From Streptomyces sp. NRRL WC-3618 (GTDB lineage: Bacteria > Actinomycetota > Actinomycetes > Streptomycetales > Streptomycetaceae): DNA of 64,000 bases. Location of the stretch: the NCBI RefSeq assembly GCF_001280005.1, contig NZ_LGDW01000248.1:1-64000 (forward strand), written 5' to 3'. Made by a program: the position numbers and the translations under genes. The stretch's first letter is position 1; each line of letters opens with the position of its first letter. This document shows, one piece after another, positions 27,669 to 36,222 of the stretch. The notes beneath the pieces were generated by a model. It did not search any database and was not told where the DNA came from. It worked only from the letters and a program-made list of their open reading frames with translations.

Positions 27669-28406
27669 ATGTCCGGAATCAAAGGCAAAGTGGTGGCGAT
27701 CACCGGAGCCAGCAGCGGCATTGGCGAGGCGACCGCGCTGATGCTCGCCGAACGGGGCGCGCGACTTGTCCTCGGCGCCCGCCGGTCCGAGCGCCTGTCG
27801 GAACTGGTGGCCCGGATCGAGAAGGCTGGTGGCGCTGCCGTACAGATCCGCACCGACGTGACCCGGCGGGACGACCTGCACGCTCTGGTCGCGCTGGCCG
27901 GTGAGCGATTCGGCCGACTCGACGTACTCGTCAGCAACGCTGGAGTCGGCACGATCTCGCCTCTCGACGATCTGCGCGTCGAAGAGTGGGACCACATGGT
28001 CGACGTCAACGTGAAGGGTGTGCTGCACGGAATCGGGGCCGCGCTGCCGGTCTTCCGGGCACAGGGCGCCGGGCACTTCATCACCACAGCCTCCACGGCC
28101 GCGTTTCGCATCGTGCCGACAATGGCGGTCTACGCCGGCACCAAGTTCGCGGTCCGGGCCCTCTGCGAAGGACTGCGCCAGGAAGCCGGCGACTCCCTGA
28201 GAGTGACCACTGTGTCGCCCGGTCCAACGGTGACCGATTTCGCGGAGGCGTCAACCAACAGCCAGGTCAGAGCAGAGATCACGAGGATGAGAGACCACAT
28301 CGCAATCCCGCCCGACGCAATCGCCCGGGCCATCGCTTTCGCGAGCGAACAGCCCGCCGCGGTCGACGTGAACGAGATCGTCGTGCGGCCCACCGCCCAG
28401 AACTGA
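27669..28406 (+). CDS. SDR family oxidoreductase
   Basis: A 245-residue classical short-chain dehydrogenase: cofactor motif TGASSGIGEA, DVTRRDD, VSNAGVG (NAG), ASTAAF (catalytic Ser region), YAGTKFAV (YxxxK) and the SPGPTVTDF loop. An Arg-rich LGARRSERL after the second strand suggests NADP preference. GGAGAGG lies upstream of ATG 27669. It is divergent from the MmyB-type regulator, the common pairing in Streptomyces. The IS701-type transposase relic abuts its stop codon. Confidence 0.9.
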   Translation: MSGIKGKVVAITGASSGIGEATALMLAERGARLVLGARRSERLSELVARIEKAGGAAVQIRTDVTRRDDLHALVALAGERFGRLDVLVSNAGVGTISPLDDLRVEEWDHMVDVNVKGVLHGIGAALPVFRAQGAGHFITTASTAAFRIVPTMAVYAGTKFAVRALCEGLRQEAGDSLRVTTVSPGPTVTDFAEASTNSQVRAEITRMRDHIAIPPDAIARAIAFASEQPAAVDVNEIVVRPTAQN

Positions 28407-28917
28407 CCTCCGCGGCGACATCGCAGCGCTACCGAAGACGAACTCACCGCCGTGCTTGGGCGGACGGCCCCCGGCCGGGTGGGCCAGGGCGAACTCCGCG
28501 CGGGTGGGTGCCGGACGGCGCATCACCCGGTCCGAGCAGGGCCGTCCCAGGACCTGCACCGGCAGACCGGCCAGCAGGTGGTAGATCCGGGGGGCGCGTC
28601 GTACCCGGCGTCCAGGACGACCAGGATCTCCGGATCACCCGCGCGTCACTGACCGGCGGCAGGCAACCCCTCAACCACGTAACCGAGTTGGCCGGCGGTG
28701 AGGGCGGGGACGTCCGCGCCGGGCTCCAACCGGCCCGCGTCCAGGATCGCGGCCCAGGAGGTGCGACCGGTCTCCAGCGCGGCAACGGCCGAGTACGGCC
28801 AGACCGGGATCATCCGGTGCTCGCCCTTGCCCCGGCCGTAGGTGTGGCAGAACGAGCGGTCCGGCGCGGTGGCGGCGTCCGGCCGCAGCCAGGGCGAGAC
28901 GTTATCCGACCAGGCGG
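28404..28917 (-). pseudogene. IS701-type transposase, truncated and frameshifted
   Basis: Three minus-strand frames carry consecutive pieces of one transposase. First comes NVSPWLRPDAATAPDRSFCH, then MIPVWPYSAVAALETGRTSW; next an ILVVLDAGYDAP piece; then QVLGRPCSDRVMRRP with AGGRPPKHGGEFVFG. A run of C bases near 28590 marks a frameshift after DAGYDAP. This matches the IS701-type DDE transposases common in Streptomyces. Both ends are missing and no terminal inverted repeats are visible. The right edge abuts the last codons of the DUF6891 gene. Confidence 0.7.
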
Positions 28918-29819
28918 CGGCGCCAGTCCAGGGACGTGATGGTGATGGCCCGGTCGGGGTCGCGGTCCCACTCGACAGGGAAGCCAACCGCTTCGAGGGC
29001 GGCCACGACCTCGTGGCCGATGGCTGCGGTGGTCACGGACGAGCCGTCGAAGCCGCCGTAGAGCAGCATCAATCCGTGGCCGGCCACGGCGGAGTCCGTG
29101 CACTGCGTGTGGAAGTAGACGAAGCCGCGGGTGTCGGGCCCGCCTTCGCCGCCGATCTCGGACTGGCCGCAGCTGCGGCAGCAGGTGAAGTTCTCGCGGG
29201 CAGTGATGCCGGCCCCCTGCAGGGCGGTGAACGCGCGGGCGAGCCGTTCAGGGTCAGTCTCGCCCTGCCACTCGGTCTGCTCCGCGACGCGCTCCAGCCA
29301 CATCCGGTCGGCCAGCGCAGTCGCCTGTTCCCGCGAGACGGGCCGGCGATCCTCTGTGACCAAGTACTCCTCGGCGAGCTCCGCCAGTTCGGCACGGGAA
29401 GCGTAACCCCCGACCAACACCTCACGGATCCGCTGCTCCAACTCCTCGCGCTCGCTTTCGGCGAGGTCGAGGGGCGGCACCTCACCGGCCGGACCCATGT
29501 CCACCAACGACCAGTCCAGACCGGCATCCCAACCGGACTTCCGGCTGGCCCAGCCGGTCATCGCCGCGATCACGGCCTCGACGTCGTCGACCATCGCCTG
29601 GAAGTGCCGGTCGGCGGCGCCGTCGCGGTGCTCCAGCGTATAGTCGCCGCCGGACTCGTGCCATATCTGGGCGAAGACGTCCGGCAGGTCGGGTACCCGC
29701 TGGACGACCAGGAACCGGTCACCGCCGCCGCCGATACGCCGAACCAGCTCGGCCAAGTCCTCGACAGACACGCAGACGTGCCGTTCCCCGGTCTCCGTCT
29801 TCACCACGATCTCAAGCAT
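28902..29819 (-). CDS. DUF6891 family protein
   Basis: A 305-residue protein whose C-terminal half matches DUF6891: ITARENFTCCRSCGQSEIG, TRGFVYFHTQCTDSAVAG, GLMLLYGGFDGSS, then GHEVVAALEAVGFPVEWD and a final TSLDWRRR. Cysteines in CCRSC suggest a small metal site. The N-terminal 150 residues are less conserved. The family has no assigned role. ATG 29819 is preferred to the GTG at 29837, though neither has a strong ribosome-binding site. It sits among mobile-element debris, and its last few codons run into the transposase relic, so its natural end may have been slightly changed. Confidence 0.75.
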   Translation of the reverse strand: MLEIVVKTETGERHVCVSVEDLAELVRRIGGGGDRFLVVQRVPDLPDVFAQIWHESGGDYTLEHRDGAADRHFQAMVDDVEAVIAAMTGWASRKSGWDAGLDWSLVDMGPAGEVPPLDLAESEREELEQRIREVLVGGYASRAELAELAEEYLVTEDRRPVSREQATALADRMWLERVAEQTEWQGETDPERLARAFTALQGAGITARENFTCCRSCGQSEIGGEGGPDTRGFVYFHTQCTDSAVAGHGLMLLYGGFDGSSVTTAAIGHEVVAALEAVGFPVEWDRDPDRAITITSLDWRRRLVG

Positions 29820-29942
29820 CCACAGACTCTGACACACCCCCTGACAGCGGCGCCCACTGCCTCAGCGGTTAAACGGCAAGGGGCCTGTCGCGGAAGTGCC
29901 CTGGCCCTTGACCTGCAGAGCCAGCCAGCTCCGTAGTCTTCG

Positions 29943-30074
29943 TCAGATGACCCGCATCGACCTCGCCTGGAGCCGGGTGACGATCCGCCCCCAGGTGCCG
30001 TCCCGCTGCCAGCGTCTCAACAGGTCATAGACCCGGTCCCAGGGTCCGTACCGCTCCGGCACATCGCCGGTCAA
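29943..30074 (-). pseudogene. IS5-family transposase fragment
   Basis: A minus-strand frame reads LTGDVPERYGPWDRVYDLLR followed by RWQRDGTWGRIVTRLQAR and a stop at 29943. This is the N-terminal insertion-element domain of Streptomyces IS5-type transposases (normally WRDLPERFGPW..V..R..RW..DGTW..I). Only about 43 codons survive. Its broken edge lies directly beside the GGTCCCC repeats of the altered tRNA-Pro copy, so an insertion or deletion event ended there. Confidence 0.65.
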
Positions 30075-30111
30075 GAACGCCGGTCCCCAACTGGTCCCCA
30101 AGAACGGCCAA

Positions 30112-30143
30112 GGGCCGGTTTCGGATATCTCCGAAACCGGCCC
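30112..30143 (-). terminator. Hairpin after the second tRNA-Pro copy
   Basis: A perfect 14-bp stem (30112-30125 with 30130-30143) identical in its arms to the hairpin at 8851-8882 and differing only in loop bases. It is part of the duplicated tRNA-flanking DNA. Confidence 0.75.
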
Positions 30144-30163
30144 TCACCTGCGACTGTCTCCAG

Positions 30164-30258
<95 letters not shown>

Positions 30259-30395
30259 ATGCTGTCTGACCTGGGGTTTCCCCTGGCCGAACACGCATGG
30301 AAACAATACCGCACTCGGGTCGATGGTCGCGCACCACTTTGTTCACCCACCCACCGCTTGACCTCAAGTTTGGTTGAGGTCACACGATCGTCTCC

Positions 30396-31121
30396 ATGAC
30401 GACCACGGCCACGCACATCGATCCGAACCAGACACACGACACCTACGAGTACGCCGAGCTGACCGGGCTCATGGGGCTGATGACCGGCGACGAGAAGCAC
30501 GGTCCGGCGGCGACCTCCACGCTGGACGTGCTCTGGGTCCTCTACGACAAGGTCCTGCGGGTCGGCCCGGACCGGATGGCGGACCCCGGGCGCGACCGGT
30601 TCCTGCTGTCCAAGGGGCACGGGCCCATGGCGTACTACGCGGTACTCGCCGCGAAGGGCTTCCTGCCCATGGCCTGGCTGCCCGGCTTCGGCTCATACGA
30701 CTCGCCACTGGGCCACCATCCCGACCGCGTGCTCGTGCCGGGGGCCGAGATCGGCAGCGGCTCGCTCGGGCACGGTCTGCCGATCGCGGTCGGCACAGCA
30801 CTGGGGCTGCGCGCCCAGCGGCTCGGCGAGCCCGCGGTATGGGTGCTGATCGGCGACGCCGAACTGGACGAGGGCAGCAACCACGAGGCGATCGCCTTCG
30901 CCGGTCCCGCAGGCCTCGAACGCCTCCACACGGTCGTCGTCGACAACGCGTCCGCCAGCCATGGCCGGCCCGGTGGCATCGCCGCCCGCTTCGAGGCCGC
31001 GGGCTGGTCCACGGCAACCGTCGACGGCCGTGACCACGAGGCCCTGTACAGCGCCTTCACCACCCCCCATCCCGGCCGACCCCACGCCGTCGTGGCGCGA
31101 GTCGAACCGAAGTCCGACTGA
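30396..31121 (+). CDS. Transketolase-like protein, N-terminal half
   Basis: A 241-residue thiamine-diphosphate-binding half transketolase. It has LLSKGHGPMAYYAVLAAKG, the GHHPDR and GAEIGSGSLGHGLPIAVGTA loops, and the cofactor motif GDAELDEGSNHEA with GDA in place of GDG. The C-terminal half is encoded by the next gene, so a two-subunit enzyme is expected. Its biological reaction is unknown; split transketolases can serve in sugar or secondary metabolism. It lies 15 kb from the phosphonate cluster and shares no gene with it. The ATG at 30396 lacks a strong ribosome-binding site. Confidence 0.85.
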   Translation: MTTTATHIDPNQTHDTYEYAELTGLMGLMTGDEKHGPAATSTLDVLWVLYDKVLRVGPDRMADPGRDRFLLSKGHGPMAYYAVLAAKGFLPMAWLPGFGSYDSPLGHHPDRVLVPGAEIGSGSLGHGLPIAVGTALGLRAQRLGEPAVWVLIGDAELDEGSNHEAIAFAGPAGLERLHTVVVDNASASHGRPGGIAARFEAAGWSTATVDGRDHEALYSAFTTPHPGRPHAVVARVEPKSD

Positions 31122-31130
31122 CCCGGCACG

Positions 31131-31211
31131 ACCAACCCGACCAACCCGATCGACCCGATCGACCCGATCGACCCGATCGACCCGATCGACCCGATCGACT
31201 CGATCAACCCG
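31131..31211. repeat. 9-bp tandem repeat tract between split transketolase genes
   Basis: Nine consecutive 9-bp units of the type ATCGACCCG: two variant units ACCAACCCG, five perfect units, then ATCGACTCG and ATCAACCCG. The period is a multiple of three and the frame through the array is open into the downstream gene. It fills half of the gap between the two transketolase halves. It is a slippage-type minisatellite, not a CRISPR (no spacers). Confidence 0.9.
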
Positions 31212-31278
31212 CCCATCCGGACCGACCGATCTGACCGATCCAACTGGTCTGACCGACCTGAAGGGAACCACTCCCCCC

Positions 31279-32175
31279 ATGGACACCATGCGTGACCGCT
31301 TCGCCCCCGTCCTCTCCCAGCTGCTCGACGAAGACCAACGCGTCGCCGTCGTACTCGCCGAGATCGGCGCCGCCCAGTTCGCTCAGGCACAGGCCCGGCA
31401 CCCCGACCGGGTGATCAACGTGGGCATCCGTGAGCAGCTGCTCATCGGTGCGGGCGCGGGCCTGGCGCTCACCGGTATGCGCCCCGTCATGCACACCTTC
31501 GCGAGCTTCCTCGTCGAGCGGCCCTTCGAGCAGGTCAAGCTCGACCTCGGGCACCAGGACGTCGGTGCGGTCCTCGTGAGCGCCGCCGCCTCCTTCGACT
31601 GGCCCGCCGGCGGCTTCACGCACATGGCGCCGGGCGACGTGGCCCTCCTCGACACCCTGGACGGCTGGACAGTGCATGTGCCGGGCCACCCCGACGAGGC
31701 CGAGACGCTGCTGCGGCACGCGGTCGCCGCCGGTGACGACAAGGTGTACGTACGGCTGTCGTTGCAGTCGAACAGGGAGGGGTTCCCGGTCGACGGCGCA
31801 CGGTTCCGCACCCTCCGCGCGGGCCGCTCCGGTGTCGTCATCGCCGTCGGGCCGATGCTCGACGCGGTCCTTGACGCCACGGAAGGGCTCGACGTCACCG
31901 TCCTGTACGCGACGACCGTACGGCCCTTCGACACGGCCGCGCTGCGTCGGGCCACCGAGGCGGCGGGCACCGACGTCGTCCTCGTCGAGCCGTATCTCGC
32001 GGGCACGTCGACTGCCGTCGTGAACGACGCTCTCGCCGACGTGCCCCACCGCGTTCTGGGCCTCGGCGTGGGACGTCGCGAACTGCGCCGTTACGGGGAC
32101 GTCGAGGAGCACGTGGCCGCGCACGGGCTCGACGCGCCGACGCTCCGCGAGCGGATCCGGGGATTCGTGGCCTGA
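31279..32175 (+). CDS. Transketolase-like protein, C-terminal half
   Basis: A 298-residue partner of the preceding gene. It shows VINVGIREQLLIGAGAGLAL (the conserved Glu that activates thiamine), HTFASFLVERPFEQVKLDLG, GFTHMAPGDVALL and a C-terminal transketolase domain (VLYATTVRPFD, then VEPYLAGT). ATG 31279 is preceded by AAGGG at a rather long distance; an ATG at 31288 is an alternative. The upstream 9-bp repeat tract is in frame with it, so an N-terminal extension by slippage is conceivable but there is no start codon to support it. Convergent with the MmcQ-like gene. Confidence 0.85.
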   Translation: MDTMRDRFAPVLSQLLDEDQRVAVVLAEIGAAQFAQAQARHPDRVINVGIREQLLIGAGAGLALTGMRPVMHTFASFLVERPFEQVKLDLGHQDVGAVLVSAAASFDWPAGGFTHMAPGDVALLDTLDGWTVHVPGHPDEAETLLRHAVAAGDDKVYVRLSLQSNREGFPVDGARFRTLRAGRSGVVIAVGPMLDAVLDATEGLDVTVLYATTVRPFDTAALRRATEAAGTDVVLVEPYLAGTSTAVVNDALADVPHRVLGLGVGRRELRRYGDVEEHVAAHGLDAPTLRERIRGFVA

Positions 32176-32190
32176 GCGCGCCGTTCGCGT

Positions 32191-32550
32191 TCAGCCGACC
32201 TGCGGCATCCCCAACTCCGGGTGGGCGTCGACCAGTCGGGGCGGAGCCGCCTGGCGCCAGGAGTCGGCGAGGATGTCACGCAGTTCGCCCTCGTCCTCCA
32301 GTGCGGCCAGGCGCACTCTGACCCAGGCGAAGCCCGCCTCGTGGTCGGCGATCCAGAACTTCTCCGGCTCGGCCAGGACCAGTTCGTCGCGCTCGTCCTT
32401 CGGGCAGCGCACGGCGATGGACGTCTCGTCCTCGGGCAGCGTGGCGAACATCTTCCCCGCGACCCGGAACGTGGGCATGCTCCAGGCGATCTTCTCCGTC
32501 GTGTCCGGCAGGGAGAGGGAGATACGGCGTACGTCTTCGGCTTCGGGCAT
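32191..32550 (-). CDS. MmcQ/YjbR family protein
   Basis: A 119-residue protein of the MmcQ/YjbR family, small double-wing DNA-binding-like fold proteins. Markers: VRRISLSLPDTTEKIAWSMP, TFRVAGKMFATLPEDE, VRCPKDERDELVLAEPEKFW and WVRVRLAALEDEGELRDIL. No enzymatic activity is established for the family. ATG 32550 gives the standard family N-terminus; ATG 32580 is a longer alternative. It is the last gene in the minus-strand group behind the LysR regulator, separated by about 100 bp. Confidence 0.88.
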   Translation of the reverse strand: MPEAEDVRRISLSLPDTTEKIAWSMPTFRVAGKMFATLPEDETSIAVRCPKDERDELVLAEPEKFWIADHEAGFAWVRVRLAALEDEGELRDILADSWRQAAPPRLVDAHPELGMPQVG

Positions 32551-32652
32551 ACAACGCACCGTAGCCAATGCCACTGACATTCACCCACGACGATCCGCGA
32601 CGGTCCGCGATCACCGGCGTGAGGAGCTCCGCCCCCGCGCCGGGAGACACGG

Positions 32653-33555
32653 CTACTCCTCGGCGGCTGCGCCCAGCGCGTCCAACACGGGGCGGATCAA
32701 CGGGTGTTGCTCTGCTCCTCTGCGGACGGCCGCGAAGACCCGCCGGGTGGGGGCGATCCCGTCGACCGGGCACACGACCACACCCGTCAGGTCCATGCCG
32801 CGCAGCGCCGACCGCGGTACGAGGGCCACGCCGGCGTCGGCCGAGGCGAGGGCCACGACCGCGCGGAAGTCGTCCGAGGAGTGTTCGAGGCGGGGCCGGA
32901 AACCGGCGTTCTCGCAGGCCAGGACGACCACCTCGTGGCAGGGATTGCCGGGGTACGGCCCGATCCACGGGTCCTTGGCCAGTTCGGCGAGCGGCACCTC
33001 GTGGGCGTCGGCGAGACGGTGGGTGACCGGGACGACCGCGTCGAAGGGCTCGGCGTAGAGGGGGACGTGGGTCAGCCGGGGGTCGTCGGCGGGCGGCGCT
33101 CCCCGGTACTCGACGGCCACCGCGACGTCGACCTGCCGGTCCAGCACCATCGGCAGGCTGGCGTCGCCCTCGGCGTCCTGGACGCGGATCCGGATGCCGG
33201 GGGCGGTTTCCGCGAGGCGGGCCAGGGCGGGGGCGACGACCAGCGCGATGCCGGTCGCGAAGGCGGCGACGGTGACCGTGCCGGCGGCGCCGGAGTCGTA
33301 CGCGGCAAGCTCGGCCTCGGCCCGCTCCAGCTGGGCGAGGACCACGTTGGTGTGCGCGAGCAGGATCTCGCCGGCCGGGGTCAGCCGTACGCCCTTGGCG
33401 CCGCGCTCGACGAGCCGGCGGCCGGTCTCCTGTTCCAGGGCCGTGAGCTGCTGGGAGACGGCGGAGGGGGTGAGGTACAGCGCGGCGGCAGCCGCCGTCA
33501 CCGTGCGGTGGTCGGCCACCGCACGCAGGATGTGGAGCCGCCGTGCTTCGATCAC
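32653..33555 (-). CDS. LysR-family transcriptional regulator
   Basis: A 300-residue LTTR: winged helix at residues 1-62 (RRLHILRAVADHRTVTAAAA, LYLTPSAVSQQLTALEQETG, RRLVERGAKGVRLTPAG) and a periplasmic-binding-like effector domain from about 90 to 295. It lies 63 bp downstream of kbl on the same strand, so it may be co-transcribed with, or control, the threonine-degradation genes. LTTRs usually act on a divergent gene, and no divergent gene is next to it; its target is therefore uncertain. Confidence 0.9.
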   Translation of the reverse strand: MIEARRLHILRAVADHRTVTAAAAALYLTPSAVSQQLTALEQETGRRLVERGAKGVRLTPAGEILLAHTNVVLAQLERAEAELAAYDSGAAGTVTVAAFATGIALVVAPALARLAETAPGIRIRVQDAEGDASLPMVLDRQVDVAVAVEYRGAPPADDPRLTHVPLYAEPFDAVVPVTHRLADAHEVPLAELAKDPWIGPYPGNPCHEVVVLACENAGFRPRLEHSSDDFRAVVALASADAGVALVPRSALRGMDLTGVVVCPVDGIAPTRRVFAAVRRGAEQHPLIRPVLDALGAAAEE

Positions 33556-33618
33556 GCGATCGATTATCCAGTACGTCCGGAACGGTATGCCCGGGAAGGC
33601 ATGCCCGCGACGGTTCCG

Positions 33619-34818
33619 TCAGCGCTCCAGCTCCGCCCAGGCCTCGACAAAGGCATCCACGGCACGGTTCACGTCCTCGGTGGAGTGCCCGGCCGACAGC
33701 TGGACGCGGATCCGGGCCTGCCCCTGGGGCACGACCGGGTACGAGAAGCCGATCACATACACACCGCGCTCCAGCAGCAGTTCCGCCAGCCGGCTCGCCT
33801 TAGTGGCGTCACCGATCATCACCGGCGCGATGGCGTGGTCGCCGGGGAGGATGTCGAAGCCCCTCTCGGTCATCCGGCGGCGAAACCGTGCGGTGTTCTC
33901 GGCGAGCCGGGTCCGCAGGTCGGCCGCGGACTCCAGCAGGTCGAGCACCTTCAGCGAGGCGGCGGCGATCACCGGGGCAAGCGTGTTCGAGAACAGGTAG
34001 GGCCGTGAGCGCTGCCGCAGGAGAGCGACGATCTCGGCGCGCGCGGCCACGTACCCCCCGGACGCGCCCCCGAGCGCTTTGCCCAGCGTGCCGGTGACGA
34101 TGTCCACGCGGTCCATGACGCCGTGCAGTTCGGGCGTGCCCCGGCCGCCGGGCCCGACGAAGCCCACGGCGTGCGAGTCGTCGACCATGACCATCGCGCC
34201 GTGGCGGTCGGCGAGGTCGCAGATCTCGCGCAGCGGGGCCACATAGCCGTCCATGGAGAACACGCCGTCGGTGACGATCAGCTTCCGGCGCGCGCCGGAC
34301 TCCGTCGCCTCCTTCAACTGCCGTTCCAGATCGGCCATGTCGCGGTTGGCGTACCGGAAGCGGCGGGCCTTGGACAGGCGGATGCCGTCGATGATCGAGG
34401 CGTGGTTGAGGGCGTCGGAGATCACCGCGTCCTGGGCGTCGAGGAGGGTCTCGAAGACGCCTCCGTTCGCGTCGAAGCAGGAGGAGTAGAGGATCGTGTC
34501 CTCCTGGCCGAGGAACGCCGAAAGACGGGCCTCCAGCTCCTTGTGCACCTCCTGCGTACCGCAGATGAAGCGCACGGAGGCCATGCCGTAGCCCCAGCGG
34601 TCGAGTGCCTCGTGGGCGGCGGCGACGACCTCGGGATGGTCGGCGAGGCCGAGGTAGTTGTTCGCGCAGAAGTTGAGCACCTCGCCGGGGCGCCCGCCCG
34701 CGGTCACGGAGACGGTCGCGGACTGCGGGGTGCCGATGACACGCTCGGGCTTGTGCAGACCGGCGGCGCGGATCTCGTCGAGGGTGGCGCGCAGGTCGTC
34801 GCGCACGGAGTCGAACAT
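33619..34818 (-). CDS. kbl: Glycine C-acetyltransferase (2-amino-3-ketobutyrate CoA ligase)
   Basis: A 399-residue PLP enzyme of the alpha-oxoamine synthase family. It splits 2-amino-3-oxobutyrate with CoA into glycine and acetyl-CoA, the second step of threonine catabolism. Evidence: [56 protein letters not shown], and the PLP lysine in [15 protein letters not shown]. It begins 28 bp after tdh on the same strand. The pairing with tdh separates it from the related KAPA and 5-aminolevulinate synthases. Confidence 0.95.
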   Translation of the reverse strand: MFDSVRDDLRATLDEIRAAGLHKPERVIGTPQSATVSVTAGGRPGEVLNFCANNYLGLADHPEVVAAAHEALDRWGYGMASVRFICGTQEVHKELEARLSAFLGQEDTILYSSCFDANGGVFETLLDAQDAVISDALNHASIIDGIRLSKARRFRYANRDMADLERQLKEATESGARRKLIVTDGVFSMDGYVAPLREICDLADRHGAMVMVDDSHAVGFVGPGGRGTPELHGVMDRVDIVTGTLGKALGGASGGYVAARAEIVALLRQRSRPYLFSNTLAPVIAAASLKVLDLLESAADLRTRLAENTARFRRRMTERGFDILPGDHAIAPVMIGDATKASRLAELLLERGVYVIGFSYPVVPQGQARIRVQLSAGHSTEDVNRAVDAFVEAWAELER

Positions 34819-34846
34819 GACAGAAGCTCCTGAGGCTGTGAGGGAG

Positions 34847-35875
34847 TTACGTGGTCCAGTCGAGGATGACCTTGCCGCCCCGGCCGCTCGCCGCGTCCGC
34901 GAACGCGGCCTCGTGGTCGCGGTGGTCGTAGCGGCCGGTGATGACCGGGGCGAGGTCGAGGCCGCCCTCCAGCAGCACCGACATCGCGTACCAGGTCTCG
35001 AACATCTCACGGCCGTAGATGCCCTTGATCGTGATCATGGAGGTGACGATCCGGGACCAGTCGACCGGGAACTCCTCGGACGGCAGGCCGAGCATGGCGA
35101 TCCGTCCGCCGTGCGTCATGTTGGCGATCATGTCGCGCAGGGCCTCGGGGTGGCCGGACATCTCCAGGCCGATGTCGAAGCCCTCGCGCAGCCCGAGGGC
35201 ACGCTGGCCGTCGGCGACGGTCGCGCGGGAGACGTTCAGCGCCAGACTCGCGCCGATCTTTCGCGCCAGTTCGAGCCGTTCCTCGCTGACGTCGGTGACG
35301 ACGACGTTCCGCGCTCCCGCGTGCCGGGCCACCGCCGCCGCCATCAGCCCGATCGGGCCGGCCCCGGTGATCAGGACGTCCTCGCCCACCAGCGGGTAGG
35401 TCAGGGCGGTGTGCACGGCGTTGCCGAACGGGTCGAAGATCGCCGCCACGTCGAGGTCGACGGGCACCCGGTGCACCCACACGTTGGCGGCGGGCAGCGC
35501 CACGTACTCCGCGAAGGCACCGTCGCGGCCGACACCGAGCCCCACCGTGGCCCGGCACAGATGACGGCGCCCGGCGAGGCAGTTGCGGCACCGGCCGCAC
35601 ACGAGGTGCCCCTCGCCGCTGACCCGGTCGCCGACACCGATCTCGGTGACATCGCGTCCGGTCCCGACGACCTCGCCGACGAACTCGTGCCCGAGTACGA
35701 GCGGCGTACGGATCGTCTGCCGCGCCCAGCCGTCCCAGGCCCGGATGTGCAGGTCGGTGCCGCAGATCCCGGTTCTGAGCACCTTGATCAGTACGTCACC
35801 GGGGCCGACGGCCGGTTCCGGTACGTCCGCGAGCCACAGCCCGGGCTCCGCCTTGTCCTTGACCAGCGCTTTCAA
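34847..35875 (-). CDS. tdh: L-threonine 3-dehydrogenase
   Basis: A 342-residue zinc medium-chain dehydrogenase that oxidises threonine to 2-amino-3-oxobutyrate with NAD. Markers: [14 protein letters not shown] (catalytic Cys), GHEFVGEVV, four structural Cys in [40 protein letters not shown] and [15 protein letters not shown]. The start is TTG at 35875: it is followed by [11 protein letters not shown], the family N-terminus, and has AGGAG eight bases upstream. The only upstream in-frame ATG would add about 99 residues with no family resemblance. It forms an operon with kbl. Confidence 0.95.
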   Translation of the reverse strand: MKALVKDKAEPGLWLADVPEPAVGPGDVLIKVLRTGICGTDLHIRAWDGWARQTIRTPLVLGHEFVGEVVGTGRDVTEIGVGDRVSGEGHLVCGRCRNCLAGRRHLCRATVGLGVGRDGAFAEYVALPAANVWVHRVPVDLDVAAIFDPFGNAVHTALTYPLVGEDVLITGAGPIGLMAAAVARHAGARNVVVTDVSEERLELARKIGASLALNVSRATVADGQRALGLREGFDIGLEMSGHPEALRDMIANMTHGGRIAMLGLPSEEFPVDWSRIVTSMITIKGIYGREMFETWYAMSVLLEGGLDLAPVITGRYDHRDHEAAFADAASGRGGKVILDWTT

Positions 35876-36222
35876 CGCAGCGGCTCCTGTGGGTGAGGCC
35901 CCGGTCCAGGGCACGCCGAAGGAGCCCGTGCCGGGGAGAGTGGTGACGTCGTCGGCAAGAAATCTGCCGTACCGCGACGCCCCGGTCCATCGAGGTTTTC
36001 TTAAGCGCCGCCGCAGCTTTCCTTCACGCCCTCCGTACGAGGAGCGCAGGTCGACCGGCACATCCCCCTTGGCCGGATGAACGAGAACAGCCGACCGCCT
36101 GTTGATCCGACCGGAACCGTCAGCCGTATCCCTTCTGAGAAACCGCGCGAACCCATGGGTGAACCGACCCACGGACTGACAGCCCAGCTCCGCCGGGCCC
36201 GTCGAAGGAGCCAGGAACCATC
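35876..36222. other. Divergent promoter region of tdh and the DUF2264 gene
   Basis: About 350 bases without a gene between two divergently transcribed genes. It should contain both promoters. I see no clear riboswitch, repeat or strong palindrome; AGGAG sites lie next to each start. Confidence 0.4.

Noticed and set aside
31131..31211. Possible CRISPR array
   Set aside because: The 9-bp units are contiguous with no spacers and no cas genes are present.
30396..32175. First split transketolase as part of the phosphonate pathway
   Set aside because: It lies 13.6 kb from the cluster with unrelated operons between, and the cluster has its own complete pair.
33619..35875. tdh-kbl as precursor supply genes of the phosphonate cluster
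   Set aside because: They degrade threonine, are 10 kb away and form a normal stand-alone operon; only a coincidence with the predicted Thr code.
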